From Jacaranda mimosifolia (Eukaryota; Streptophyta; Magnoliopsida; Lamiales; Bignoniaceae): a DNA stretch of 64,000 nucleotides. The DNA is taken from assembly GCA_018894105.1 (NCBI GenBank), contig CM032121.1:38968230-39032229 (forward strand), written 5' to 3'. The notes beneath the pieces are model-generated. The model had not been told where the DNA came from, did no database searches, and was given only the letters and a program-made list of their open reading frames with translations. The translations under genes were made by a program, and so were the position numbers. Positions within the stretch are counted from its first letter, which is position 1. Each line of letters begins with the position of its first letter. Shown piece after piece: positions 1-12,120 of this stretch.

Positions 1-687
1 ATAGGATAAACCATAATATTTGCTATCCTTGTGTACATCCAAGGGCCAAGAGTTTTCTCTTGTGCAAGTTGTCATTGTGTTCCTCTTATCCATATGAAAC
101 TAACTTTGAGATATGCTAATCTTTGTAAGAATTTCACAACTGGAGAAGTTCCGACTGTATTAATGTCCTTGGACTTGCTCTTGCGGATATAAAACTAACG
201 TCATGGGGAAACTTTATCAGATGTCCTGAATAAATGTGAAATCATTGGCTAACTCATCAGCAGGAGCCTTCTATTTGCTGCTGTCAGCAAAAAGTTCCCA
301 TTTCTCTCCAATTACTGCCACGTTTCTAGAGTAGAGTGACTGCTGTACTTGTGGGATTTTCATATTAATTACTCTATGGAGGGACTTGACACTGTTAGTA
401 AGTAGAAAGTTCGCCCATGTGAATAGAAATTGTAAAGAATTTCCACAGTGCCCAAGGGTCATATGCGCATTGGCCATCTTGAGCTAGTTTTGGGGGGGAT
501 CTGCAATTCATGCTTGACTTTCAAAGTCATAGAAAATTCTCTAAGCCATTAATATCCCTCTCAATACTTTTTCCACATCTGGTTAATCTTTCCAATTCTT
601 TCCTCAAGTTGTGGTAAAATAACCTTTTTTAACTGTGTTTTTGCTTATGCTCTTTTTTAGGCCGTACACAAGTAGCTCTTTGACAAA
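1..687 (+). other. 5' flank and probable 5'-UTR intron of the E2 gene
   Basis: No coding sequence is recognised here. A pyrimidine-rich tract ending in TTTTTTAG at 660 precedes a short leader (661-687) before the ATG at 688, which is what the 3' end of an intron in the 5' UTR looks like. The upstream donor and transcription start are not resolved and may lie outside the window. The remainder is AT-rich without recognisable repeats. Confidence 0.45.
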
Positions 688-2924
688 ATGTCTTCTCCCA
701 GCAAGAGGCGAGATATGGATGTCATGAAACTGTAAGGGTCTCTTGGATAATATTCTCCACCTTCTTACCACTGTTCTGAAAATGAATGAGTTATTCAGAT
801 TACACTCACCAATATCATTGACCAACACTATATAAATTATTCTCCTAACCATTTGCATTCATGAGATTCACTGCTTTTGTGGTATTTTCAGTGATCATTG
901 CTATTTTTATGAGTCTTTCAATTGTTCTACTTACGCATTGTGTTTTCATTGTAGAATGATGAGTGACTACACTGTGGAGCCCATAAATGATGGCATCAAC
1001 GAGTTCAACGTCGAATTTCATGGTCCAAAAGAAAGTAATATTATTGTGCTTTTGCATTGGATTGGCTCCATTAGATATTAATTATTTTCCTCCACTTGCC
1101 TTGTATATATATGTTGATAAAGTCTCTTAGTTTCTCCATCCCGTCATTGTTCCTTGCTATTTTTCTTTCTTCCATTATGTTTTGCCTGATTAACTTGAAT
1201 GATAAAGATAAAATGTTTTGTTTGGATTTTGCTGTGGAAGTGTTCATGGCTATTGTAAACTCTATTTCGGATATTCTCTCCGACCTCTTTCTCGACCTCC
1301 CTGGGGCTCAATAGTTTACAAATGGCCTTTCAATTTACTGTTGTATGTTTCACAAGATTTCTCTTGTAACTATCACATTGATTGCAGGTCCTTATGAAGG
1401 TGGAGTTTGGAAAGTTCGTGTAGAACTTCCAGATGCATATCCTTACAAGTCCCCTTCCATTGGGTTTGTCAACAAGATTTTCCACCCAAATGTTGATGAG
1501 CTGTAAGTTCTATATTCTTCCTCTGGCTCTGAGCATTTCTTATCCCGGAGTTTACCTTATGCTGCATGTAATGATTGCAGAGGAAACATGCAGTAACTTG
1601 TCCAGTGATTCACTATTGATCTCTAGATTTTTTTACCCCTTTTATTCTTTTTTTCTATTTTGTGCACATGGGAAAAACACCTCATATTTGACCTAACCTC
1701 TTTTGTATAAACCTCTGAATGTTGGTTGCTTAATTTGTCTGTTTCTTCCAAGTTCTTTGCATTAGTTTATCATGCTTATCAGTTCCAATTTTTTGGATGA
1801 TAGGTCTGGTTCTGTATGCTTGGATGTCATTAACCAATCATGGAGTCCAATGTTTGGTAAGTTTATCGGTTCAGTGAAGGAAAGTTGTCGTTTTCGGTAT
1901 ATCTATTAGGTGGTGAGCAAACTTTTATCAGGAAACGCAAGAGTTGGAGGAACTGCTTTTTCATAATGAACACGCATCACCATTTGATTTAATGGAGTCA
2001 TAATAATAGAGCTGGCTGCATTTTGTGTAATGGGTGGGTAACAACACTAGTTGGAAGTTCGTTCTTTTTGTCGTGATCCTTGGAAAGAAACAAGTTAGTA
2101 GTTATAAAGCTTTCTATGAGCGTAGGCCGATGGCAACACTATGAGTATTCTTATGAGATTTTGGTATGAAATTTGCATTGTCTTGACAAGTGTGTGCATA
2201 TTCATATGCAGATCTGTTGAATGTGTTTGAGGTTTTCCTCCCACAGCTTCTACTTTATCCAAACCCATCAGACCCACTGAACGGCGATGCAGCATCCCTG
2301 ATGATGAAAGATAAGGCTCAATATGAGCAAAAAGTCAAAGGTGGGTTCTTTTTCTTTCCTCTTTTGAGTCTGAGGTTTAAAATTCACCTAGACTGGATAA
2401 GAAAAGGGGGGAAAAAAGAAAAAAAGAGAGGCGTTTATTTGTCTGTTCTTGATTCAACACATTTCCACTGTAGTGTTCGAGTAGATATTGTTACTTTCTC
2501 TCGAACCATAGTAATATATTTTATTTGATTGAAGTACTTATTTCTATTGAAATTTCTTCACTTTTTATTTCTACACACATGGCATAGGGGGATTACGTCC
2601 CGTACAAGTGTTAATAGTATACCACTTCTTCGAATAGCTCGAAAATGAAAATGCAACCCAAAAAGGGAAAATATGGGAAGTGGCTTTTGGGTTGGGATAT
2701 TAGATGTTTAAAGATGGTAGATAGACCCAACGTGGGCTAGAATTTTCCCGTGTTCCTAACACATTTACTAATGTGTCTCAGAGTATTGCGAGCGCTATGC
2801 AAAGAAGGAGCATATCGGGAATACCTTAACAGATGAAAGTGAGGATGAAGTAAGTGATAACGAGGCTTTCAGCGATGGACGGACTGATAGTGACGACGAC
2901 ATTGCTGGCCGTGCCGATCCATAG
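688..2924 (+). CDS. UBC4/5/6: Ubiquitin-conjugating enzyme E2, UBC4/5/6 (UBE2H) type
   Basis: An E2 takes activated ubiquitin from E1 onto a cysteine and, with an E3 ligase, passes it to substrate lysines; it acts in cytosol and nucleus. Six exons are inferred: 688-731, 955-1034, 1388-1502, 1804-1856, 2212-2340 and 2782-2924. All have GT-AG borders and keep phase, giving 187 residues, the usual size for this clade. The protein starts [20 protein letters not shown]. The UBC fold follows, with [11 protein letters not shown] and the active-site stretch [17 protein letters not shown], whose catalytic Cys is residue 85. The C-terminal tail after [11 protein letters not shown] is acidic ([13 protein letters not shown]), as in Arabidopsis UBC4/5/6 and animal UBE2H. 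Which of the three paralogues it matches best cannot be settled by eye. Confidence 0.95.
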
Positions 2925-3774
2925 GGCCAATTTTGTCGTGCTGCTGCTCATCCATTATTTTGTTACTTGTATTATTATGAATGGTTACTCTCGTGTAAAT
3001 TAGGACTAGAATGCAGTCTTTAGGAACTAGGTATCTATGAAATCCATGTAGTAAATTGAATTCCATTCTAGTTATTACTGAAAGTAAAACAGCTGGAAAA
3101 TGTAATATTAGCACAATCAGGCCGTCATATTACTGCTGATCATAGTAAGAGATTCAAAATTCGAGAATAGTTCGATATTATTCAGATAGTTGCTGGAAGG
3201 TTACTATGAGTTTGTTTAATCTCCTTAATAACTGTAATAATTGCCCTTTAAACCATAATTAATATATATGCTAATTTGGTTGTTTGCAGAGAAAGATGCT
3301 TATATCTGCTCTATGATAGAAACTGTTATTAGATAAATACGAGCAAGAATGGGTCAGTTTCAGGACTGGTTTTTTGATTTTGTCCCGTGTTTATGTTTTT
3401 TGATTCAGACTGTGGTTTTTATACTTTAAATGTAAGAAGATACGTTATGTTCTTGACACCCTAAAACTTATTTTAGCTCAGAACTGCTTATAATATTCCT
3501 GAATACGAAAGTTGAGTACTTCAATTTTGCCAGTTTAAGGACGTAGAAATCAGGACAGGCCATCGTTATCATATTCCAGTTGAGAATTCAAGAATCATTC
3601 AACTAAGTACGACATCATTAATACAGCATAATAGCATCCAGGGGCCGGCAGGCTTATTGCAAACTCCGCCGATCAGCCTTATAAAGTATAAACCAAAGTT
3701 AAGGTTGTTTTAACTTCGGAATTTTCTCACTATATTTTGAACCTCTGATGATTGTCTGATTTCCAGCATCTAGT
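2925..3774. other. Intergenic: E2 3' UTR and LRR-RLK promoter
   Basis: This stretch separates two genes on the same strand. The first roughly 200 bases probably form the 3' UTR of the E2 gene, and the last part must contain the promoter and leader of the receptor kinase. It is AT-rich, with no convincing ORF or repeat. Confidence 0.5.
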
Positions 3775-5842
3775 ATGAAGCAAATCCCAATCTGGGCTTG
3801 CATAATTTCCCTGTTTTTCCTCCTAAACTCAGGAAAATCTGAAGAAGAACAAGTTGGAGTACAAGTCATAGATGCCCTGCTTGAGTTCATCTCTGAACTC
3901 TCCAACAGCAATGGCATCCCTGATCCCAATTTAGGCTGGAATTCATCCTCTGACCCCTGTAAGGATAGATGGAAGGGCATCACTTGTGATAGAAAAAAAC
4001 TCCATGTGAAGAAAATCATTCTTAATGGTTTCAATTTCTCAGGCGTTCTTGATGCAAGAATTCTTTGTAATATCCAATCTCTTTCTGAATCCCTTCTGGT
4101 TATCAATGTAACCAATAACAGAATCAGTGGAGAGAACTTAGAAGACATTGACAACTGCTTTCAACTCACTCATTTACTTATAGGATCGAATCAGTTCTCT
4201 GGGAACTTCCCCTCTATTTCTCAGCTGAAGAATCTTCATATTCTTGATGTATCCCACAATAAATTTTCAGGTCCTTTGCCTGATGTGTCCCTGATTCCAG
4301 GCATGAAGGTGTTTCTGGCTCAGGACAATCAGTTCTCTGGTTCTATCCCGAGTTTCAATTTTTCCAACTTCTTAGAATACAATGTCTCTTATAACAACCT
4401 AAATGGACCTATCCCAGAAGCTGCTCATCGTTTCAAAATGAGTAGTTTCATCCACAATCCTCAACTGTGTGGCCCCCCATTGCCCAACAACTGCACATCA
4501 ACACTATTGTCTGCAGAGTCCGAACCAAATAGTCCTCCTCCTCCTCCTCCTTCATCCAAAAACGAATACAATGGCATTTCAAACAATCAGATTCTCATGT
4601 TTTCTGGCTATTTTCTGATAGGATTAGCCGTTCTGTTTATCATCCTTCTCTGGCTGCACAAAAGAGGCAAGAAAAAGGAAGAAAAACGGGAAGTCGATAA
4701 TAGAGTAGCAGCAGCTGATGATAGCATGACCAAGCCTAGTTTCTCCACAGTGGAGTTGAAGGCAAAAGGGGTGAGCAAAAGTGACTTTTCCACTGCTTCA
4801 GCTGAGAGCGGACTGGTTTCTTCATCTCTGATAGTTCTTACAAGCCCGGAGGTGAATGGACTCAGATTCGAGGATTTGCTCAAGGCCCCTGCTGAGCTGC
4901 TCGGACGTGGAAATCATGGTAGCGTGTACAAGGTTGTCTGTGAGGCTCAGGGTACAACTCTTGCTGTAAAGAGGATTAAAGACTGGCCCATTTCTAGCAA
5001 TGAGTTCAGACAGAGAATGAGGAGGCTGAACCAAGTGAAACATCCCAATGTTTTGCCCGCCATTGCATTCTACAGCTCCAGACAGGAGAAGCTTGTGGTG
5101 TATGAATATCAACAGAATGGAAGCCTTTTTAGACTAATCCATGCCCATGGTATAAATTTCTACTAAAATCTCCATTCTTGTTTCAATTTTAACCAATTAT
5201 AAACAGTCATATGTTATTAATCTATGGAGCCAATTTTCAGGAAATCAAACCGGCCAACGATTTGACTGGAGCAGCAGGCTATCAGCTGCGGCTACAATAG
5301 CTGATGCCTTAGCCTTCATGCATGAAGAACTTCAGTACGACAGAATCCCACATGGAAACCTGAAATCCTCCAACATTTTGCTGAACAAGAACATGGAGCC
5401 ATGCATTAGTGAGTATGGCCTAATGGTTGAGGACAATCAGGACCAGCAATCCATCATTGCCAATAGTTTCCTCCAAGCAGCCCAGGAAGACTATACCTCC
5501 CTCTTCAATGCAGACACTCATGCTTTTGGAGTAATTCTTCTCGAACTGCTGACAGGCAGAACAGCTCTGAACGAAGGATTAGACCTCGCGAGTTGGGTTC
5601 TTGCAGTCGTTAGAGAAGAATGGACGGTTGAGGTTTTCGACAAGAACTTGATAAGAGAAGGGGCTAATGAGGAAAGGATGGTTAATGTGTTACAAGTTGC
5701 TATTAGATGTGTTAACAAGTCCCCGGAGAAAAGGCCTAGCATGAAAGAGGTGGCCGTAGCTATCAGAGCAATAAAGGATGATGATGAGAGATCAGTCGAA
5801 GATTCTGAACTATCTATGACAAGGTCATTCGTTGATCTATAG
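3775..5842 (+). CDS. LRR receptor-like kinase, probable pseudokinase
   Basis: Two exons (3775-5149 and 5241-5842, GT-AG intron) give a protein of about 658 residues of the small-LRR receptor kinase type (subfamily III-like, 'probable inactive receptor kinase'). In order: a signal peptide (MKQIPIWACIISLFFLLNSG), an LRR N-cap with WKGITCD, five or so LRRs to about residue 225, a Ser/Pro-rich juxtamembrane stretch with six prolines, one membrane span (about 273-294), a basic stop-transfer, and a kinase domain. The glycine loop (GRGNHGSVYK, about 377-386) and Lys399 (LAVKRIK) are kept. The HRD motif reads HGNLK (496-500), with Asn for the catalytic Asp, and DFG reads EYG (516-518). Phosphotransfer is therefore unlikely, and a scaffold or co-receptor role at the plasma membrane is inferred. 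Start chosen at the first ATG, which yields the signal peptide. Confidence 0.9.
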
Positions 5843-6229
5843 AAGAAGATCATATCATGTTTGCAAAGTTGGAAGATGAAGGCAAAATATTTCTTGATTT
5901 GCTCTTAGATTACAACAATTATAAGCCTGTTTGAAATCGTAGCAGCGTTTCTTTCTTTTGTTTGCTTTTTTTCCTTTTTCTGGGATCCAGCACCCCTTTG
6001 AGAGAAGTTGTTTATAGGCTTGAAGAATTTAGGATATGTTAATGGGGGTCAAGACAAGGAGGTTGGAAACCTAGTAATCTTGTTTACCATAATAACTGTG
6101 CTTGTGTATTTGCTTATGATTTGTGTACTTCTTGATGTTTGTAATTATTATGCTTATATCAAATTCCAGTTCTTACCCTAATGTTGCACGAAATTACATA
6201 TTTTTTTTCAAAAATTGTTAATAGAAGAC
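5843..6229. other. 3' flank of the LRR-RLK gene
   Basis: Probable 3' UTR and downstream sequence of the receptor kinase. No coding sequence or repeat is recognised. It ends where plastid-like sequence begins. Confidence 0.45.
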
Positions 6230-6650
6230 TTCTGCTTCAAGAACAGACCAAGGGATTCATCATTCGAAAAGAAGTAAACTACTCAAGAATTTCACATTTC
6301 ATTTATGTCGGAATTGAATAACGAATTAAGAAAATCTAAATAATAATAATGAATAAAAAGAAAGGGGAATCAATGAAATCTTTTGCAGTCTTCATTGGGA
6401 ACTTGAGTAAGGATAGATCTTTTTGTTTTTTGGTTTTTTCGAATTTGAAAGCGATAACTTCTTTCTTTAGTTGGTGTACCTACTTGAGCCGAATGAAAGG
6501 AAAGTTTCACATCCGATTTTGGGGGGGGGGGGGGGGGGATCCTATAGGATCCTATCCCAATTTTTTTCTTGCTGGGCCCATAACGAAAAAACCCACTTTC
6601 TTGCGATTACGAGATTTATTCAAATATGAAATTAAATCCCGCGAAAAGAC
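6230..6650 (+). pseudogene. rpoC1: Nuclear plastid-DNA insertion: rpoC1 intron end and exon 2 fragment
   Basis: The reading frame at about 6559-6640 contains PITKKPTFLRLRDLFKYEI, which I recognise as the start of exon 2 of plastid rpoC1 (RNA polymerase beta' subunit; the plastid form reads PITKKPTFLRLRG.F.YEI). The sequence just before it resembles a group II intron 3' end: GAGCCGAATGAAAGGAAAGT at about 6487-6506, domain V-like, then TTTCACATCCGATTTT. The fragment is cut off after about 30 codons, carries substitutions and has a 16-base G run near 6523-6538, so it is a dead copy. Boundaries are approximate, and I cannot see from sequence alone how far the plastid-derived intron reaches upstream. 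Confidence 0.8.
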
Positions 6651-8245
6651 AGTGCTCGAGTTAGAAAATAACTGATTAGATGTCTCTTTTATAGTGAAAT
6701 TTGATATTTATACTAATTGAGTCCTTAATGAACTTAAGTTTATCAAAGGTATATCTTAATTGGATCTATAGAGTCATTTTAATTAATCATGTTAGCTCTT
6801 TTATTAGATTTTTTTAACTATATGCCCTAAAACTTTAGTGGGTATATCATACCACATGCTTTCATGTGCAAGAATGCATTGTCTGAGCTTTGTGGCATTT
6901 TCCCTTGATGGAAATTAGAAAAGGACAGAGAAAAACAAGTGCAACTACTACTTGGAGTTGCCCTATTACTACAGAATGAATTCTCAAAACACTTAGAAAT
7001 GGACTAGTCGGCTGCAATTGTTTTATTTGGTGGTATGACTCAAATATCAACTTCCAAAATTCCAAAATGTCCCTTTTTAATGCCTAATGCGTACAGTGGG
7101 TGAAAACATGGCAACTTTTATGGAGCAGAACATAATGCGCATTTTCAAGGGAATTGAATGGTTGGAAAGGGCTTCATCATGACAAGATAGAGTGGTCAAG
7201 AATGGACTTTATGAAAGCCCAACAAAAATTTGCTAGCTCTACTAGAGTAAAAGAGAAGAACTAGCTAGTAATAATATGGGTTGTGATACTTCCATGATTT
7301 GATTGTGTTTGGTATGGTGGTATGGTCAACTATGTGTTAGTGTGGGTGGGATTTGACATTTGTGATTTGTCACAAATATGTGGCTCAATTGAAAGTGGTT
7401 AGTTGCCTCATTGAAAATTGTCAATGCCAATCTTTAAGGATATTAATTCATATAATATGTGAAATCAAGATATTACGTTGTTGATAAGAAATAAACATCT
7501 TTCTTAATATTATAATAGATGTCGTCTGTTGCTGTAAAATATTTGATGTAAATCATAATTATTATTCAAAGAACAAATTCATCACCAAAACCAACCATAA
7601 AGCATTCTTCATTGTTGTGAAATGTTCGTTTTAAAATATAATTACTGTCACAAACCTGCAACCACTCAAATGTTAATAAAATTGAAATCTCCTAGTCAGA
7701 TATGTGATTTATTCATGAACTGATATCACAGGTGAGTTCAAGTCTTCAAGTTTGTAATATTTGATGCAAAATCATAAGTTGAATTAATCAAGTTGTCTTA
7801 AATTATAATTAATTCAACTTGGAAAACTATTAGTCAAAGATTTAGTTAAACTCATTTATGATGCTTGACTTTAGCAAAGTTAATTACACGCTTGTGAATG
7901 CCTTAATGGATGATTGACTAAGGAACCGTAACTCCCATGTAAGACAACATTATCATTAACATATATATGAATAGAAATGAAAAGACTAACAAAAGAATTT
8001 GTAAAGTTTGCATATGTAGGATCATTTGTTTCTTATGACCAATTCCTTGTATCATTCGTGTTGTCGTCCTTTGCACACAAACAATACTTTTGCTTGTCAT
8101 CCCATATTTACACCTAATTGCCTTTATATTAAAGATTAAGAAGAGGAATTGCCTTGCGCTTAATCCTTCCAAGCACATTCCATTGAACCACAAGACAAGC
8201 AATGTGTTCTACACAAGCATTCAAGAATTTTTACGTAAGGATTTT

Positions 8246-8251
<6 letters not shown>
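6651..8251. other. Intergenic AT-rich DNA
   Basis: AT-rich, low-complexity sequence between the rpoC1 insertion and a microsatellite. No ORF with family resemblance, RNA gene or inverted repeat was found. Confidence 0.4.

Positions 8252-8285
<34 letters not shown>
8248..8285. repeat. (CA)n/(TA)n compound microsatellite
   Basis: A run of CA dinucleotides (about 8248-8265) passes directly into a TA run to 8284. It is a simple repeat, expected to vary in length between individuals. A smaller (TTA)n run lies near 8457-8476. Confidence 0.9.
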
Positions 8286-9800
8286 GAGTAGAATCATATA
8301 GAGGCTAAAGAGAAAAAAATAAGTCTATGAATAGTTCCAAATGATTAATTCCATTACATGCTATTTTTTGACAACTTAAATTATTAAAATATTTTAAAAA
8401 TTATCTACGCCAACCAAACAATCCTAACAAAGACATACAGATCAGTTATTTTTTTTTTATTATTATTATTATTATTTCTTTGTTATACATAGTTACACAC
8501 GCGCACATAGATCATTGGAGTCTCATACCTCTCATATACCGAGTAGCTACTGATTCAGTGGCATCACCCACACATTTACATATGTGGAGTCTAAAATTTG
8601 AATTCTAACGAATTATTATGCACGTATGCGTGTCAGTGTGTGTACATAAATTTAAAAATATATATCTCACACAAATAAGTATAAAGGTGGTGTCACTCGA
8701 TTAATTGACATGAAAAATGAGTTTTGTGTTCAGAAATTTCAAATTTTGAAAAGTTTCTCATTATATGTGGATTCAAAATTGTTAGGTTAATTTCACTAAT
8801 TAAAGTTCTTTAAATTTCAAACCAAAATTTTACTTGTTTAGTAACCGAAAACTCAGCCCATATTACTGGGCTCTCGAACTTAAGTCTTGAATTTACCTTA
8901 GGCCCACATTCTTTTGCATACGATAAGGCGCCTTGTCGGTAAAATGTTGACGACCTCAAACCACGAGCTTCAATGGCGCGTGCGTTTTAATGTAAAGATT
9001 GAATCTTTCACTTTTCTTTTCTTTTTTCTTTTTCTTTTATTTACAGAAAAATAAAAGTGCTGTCTTTTTTGGCGTACTTTATCACTCACTTTGGAAGGTA
9101 GTGTGAACCCTCTGGCTTCGAATGGCCACTCTCCTGAGTGAAAATTACTTCATCTCTTTCACTATATGATCTATATAGACTGTATTTTCCTTTGGTAAAT
9201 ATCTTGCTTGATGGGGTAATATATAGAGAGAGAGACTGAAATCTCGGCTGTATATCTGCATATTTATGAGTATAAATATACGTTTTGAACTAAGAGAGAG
9301 AGAGGGACAGAGTTCAAGAATTTCCTATTAAACTTCTCTGGTTCTCAAGTATTATTAAAAGGGCTGTAAGATTCCCAACAAAAAGCTGTGTCTTTAGGGT
9401 TTTTCTACGGCTGCAAGAAGGGGGTCCATGTTTATTATACGTTAACGGGGTTGGCATCTTCAGTATCAAGGTAGGTAAAGACTCAATCTTTAAAGTTACT
9501 GGTGTCGTCATATTTCCATATTATTGAACAATCAGTTGTTTGGGGTTTCCTGTCTGAAAACGAATAAAAATTGTTACTTTATCAGCACCAGACCACCCGC
9601 TTCTGCATCCGTCTGCTGTCACTCTATTTTTTTGCACAAATTGGAGGACTAAAGAATTAGTATTTTTTGGTGTTCGCCTTGTGGGTGACTTGTGTTCAGG
9701 TGGTTGAAGAGAGGAAAAAAAAAAAAAAGAAAGAAAGAAAAAGAAAGAGTGGATTTTTTTGTTAAGAAAATGAGTTGGCATAATCTGTGCTAGTTTTGAG
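8286..9800. other. Intergenic and ATL46 promoter/leader
   Basis: AT-rich sequence with two (GA)n tracts (about 9224-9234 and 9294-9304) typical of plant promoter or leader regions. A good donor-like site (AAG|GTAGGTAAAG, about 9471) and a later CAG near 9700 suggest a possible 5'-UTR intron ahead of the RING gene. This is inference only. No coding region is seen. Confidence 0.4.
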
Positions 9801-10961
9801 ATGGTTTGTCCAATAACAGAAATGCAAGGGCAGAGATGGTTTTCTGGGCGAGCCCATGCCCATTTGAAAATGTCTTGGATTCAACATCAAATCAGTCAGA
9901 AAGATAGTTTGTTGACATATCCACCTCCTCTTATGCCTTCCCCACCCTCTTCATATGTTGTTGGCAGTAATTTCCACAAAGAATCCAGCCCTTCTGGAAC
10001 AAAAATCAGTCCTGCTGTTCTTTTCATTATAGTAATTTTAGCTGTTCTTTTTTTCATATCTGGTCTTCTCCACTTGCTTGTTAGATTTCTTACCAAGAAC
10101 CCTTCATCCTCTCAGTCTGATAGAAACTTGGAAGCTTCTCCCTCTGATGCCCTTCAGAGACAGCTGCAACAGCTCTTCCATTTACATGACTCTGGTTTAG
10201 ATCAAGCTGTTATAGATGCATTGCCGGTCTTTTCGTATAAGGAGGTTGTGGGTCCAAAAGAGCCCTTTGATTGTCCTGTTTGTTTGTGTGAATTCTCTGA
10301 GACTGATCAACTGAGATTGCTTCCCCTGTGTAGCCATGCTTTTCACATCAATTGCATTGATACTTGGCTTCTGTCGAATTCAACTTGTCCTCTTTGTAGG
10401 GGGGCTCTTTTCAATCCCGGATTTTCAATGGAAAACCCCATTTTCGATTATGATGATTTTAGGGAAGAAGATGGATGCCCCAATTATGGAGAGAATGGAT
10501 TCTCTGTTACTCAGAAGAGGATGGAGATTGAGGAAGTTGTAACCGAAAAGGGCCTTTTTCCGGTCCGGCTTGGAAAGTTCCGGAAATTGAATGAAGGTGA
10601 AGAGGTGGAGACAGGAGGAGAAAGTAGCAGTAGTAAATTAGATGCTAGAAGATGTTTCTCGATGGGTTCTTATCAGTATGTAGTTGGTAATGCTAATCTT
10701 AGGGTGCCCTTGAGCCAAGACCGATCCGGATTTGGTACCAAGCTTGTTAAAGGAACAGAGCAATCTTGTAATGGTCCGGCCGATGGGAGTACAGAGGGAA
10801 AGAAGATAAGCATTGGAACAAGAACTGATAGCTATTCTGTCTCCAAGATTTGGTTGTGGTCAAAGAAGGGGAAATTCGCTAGTTCTTCGGATGCCCAATT
10901 GGAGAATCCATCTTCTCCTAATTTGGACTTACCATGGATGCATAGAACAGAAGGCCTCTGA
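9801..10961 (+). CDS. ATL46: RING-H2 E3 ubiquitin ligase, ATL46 type
   Basis: A single-exon gene of 386 residues. ATL proteins are membrane-anchored E3 ligases that recruit an E2 through a RING-H2 finger. Seen here: a Pro/Ser-rich N-terminus, a hydrophobic span (about 69-97, starting ISPAVLFIIVILAVLFF), and the ATL 'GLD' block (SGLDQAVIDALPVF). The complete RING-H2 ligands are C158, C161, C177, H179, H182, C185, C196 and C199, with Pro and Trp at the expected spots (DTWL). Past the RING, NPGFSMENP, FPVRLGKF and DARRCFSMGSYQY match my memory of Arabidopsis ATL46. The family usually begins at MSW, which here is Met24 (9870), so the true start may be 9870 rather than 9801. The C-terminal KIWLW block is also shared. 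Confidence 0.92.
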   Translation: MVCPITEMQGQRWFSGRAHAHLKMSWIQHQISQKDSLLTYPPPLMPSPPSSYVVGSNFHKESSPSGTKISPAVLFIIVILAVLFFISGLLHLLVRFLTKNPSSSQSDRNLEASPSDALQRQLQQLFHLHDSGLDQAVIDALPVFSYKEVVGPKEPFDCPVCLCEFSETDQLRLLPLCSHAFHINCIDTWLLSNSTCPLCRGALFNPGFSMENPIFDYDDFREEDGCPNYGENGFSVTQKRMEIEEVVTEKGLFPVRLGKFRKLNEGEEVETGGESSSSKLDARRCFSMGSYQYVVGNANLRVPLSQDRSGFGTKLVKGTEQSCNGPADGSTEGKKISIGTRTDSYSVSKIWLWSKKGKFASSSDAQLENPSSPNLDLPWMHRTEGL

Positions 10962-12120
10962 AAGGTGCCGTACTTCTTATATTTTTTGATTCATCATCTG
11001 TCTGTTGGCTTCCTTTTGTCTGAAATTTCACTGGCCAAGAATTTGGTGATGCTTTCTTACATGGTATAGATATATAATCGATGCATTAGTAATGATTTCT
11101 GTTCTATTCTTCCCATTTGTTCATTCAGTAAGTTTCTGTTCATCTTTTGTTCTTTCCCTTTTGGATAATCCATTGATACAATACTGTCAAGAAAACTCAA
11201 CCGCGTGTTGACATGACTGAATTAGCTTATTTAGGACATCCCATCAAACCCTCAAAACATTTTTTTGAAACTGGATTAAGAATTTGACATCATAGCAAGA
11301 AACATGGGAAACTAGAAAACATGGGGATTAGATTAGACCTCAGAAAGCTGTCTTAATTTGAACATTTCTGGTTATATCAATTGTCTCCACCCCAACAAGA
11401 ACTGAAGTTCTTCTACCAACAATGACATTGATTGTGGCGTCCTTCTTTCCCAGCTAAAGTTCTGTGCATTGAATCAGTCAAAAGGGCTACAAGTTTTTGC
11501 TGCATTTTTTAAAGATCTTGAATCTTGGGACACAAAAAGTTGTATATGATTCATCTAATTTAGACCTAGTCATTCATCTTGTAGAGCAGTTAGCTATTAC
11601 TTTTACTTTGTACCTTTGCTTTAGTTGTTTATTCTTTTTTTCTTTTTTACTCCAATAATTGTTTTCCCATCAGGCCATCTTCCTGTTAACCCTTTTTGGA
11701 TATTGTGAGCACACTCTTTTGTGAAATGGGTTGTTTCTTTTTGATTGGGACCGTGTGGTGGGATCCGTGAGATGGGTCTGAGAGAAATTTTTCTTGTGAT
11801 GAGTGCTTTTTAGTATTCAAACCTTGGTTGTGGTCACTTTGCAATAGGGCCATGGTGTTGTTCCCATGTGTCCACCTTTTGTTTTCAATGAATTGATAAC
11901 TTAGTAGGATTTTTTTTTCCCTCTTTTGGTCCAAAGGAGAATAAATTGGCTTTGGTTTATCAACAATGATATAATCCTTGTCAACTAACTTTAAAATCCA
12001 TTATGGTTTCAACTTTCATGCTCATTTGGATGCACTAAAACCTAATTAATGATATTCGGATCTTTTTGGAGCTAATTATTTTTTATATATGTCATACTTT
12101 TGATAAAACACATAATTCCT
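10962..12120. other. ATL46 3' flank and intergenic DNA
   Basis: Probable 3' UTR of the RING gene over the first few hundred bases, then AT-rich sequence. No supported gene. Confidence 0.4.
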
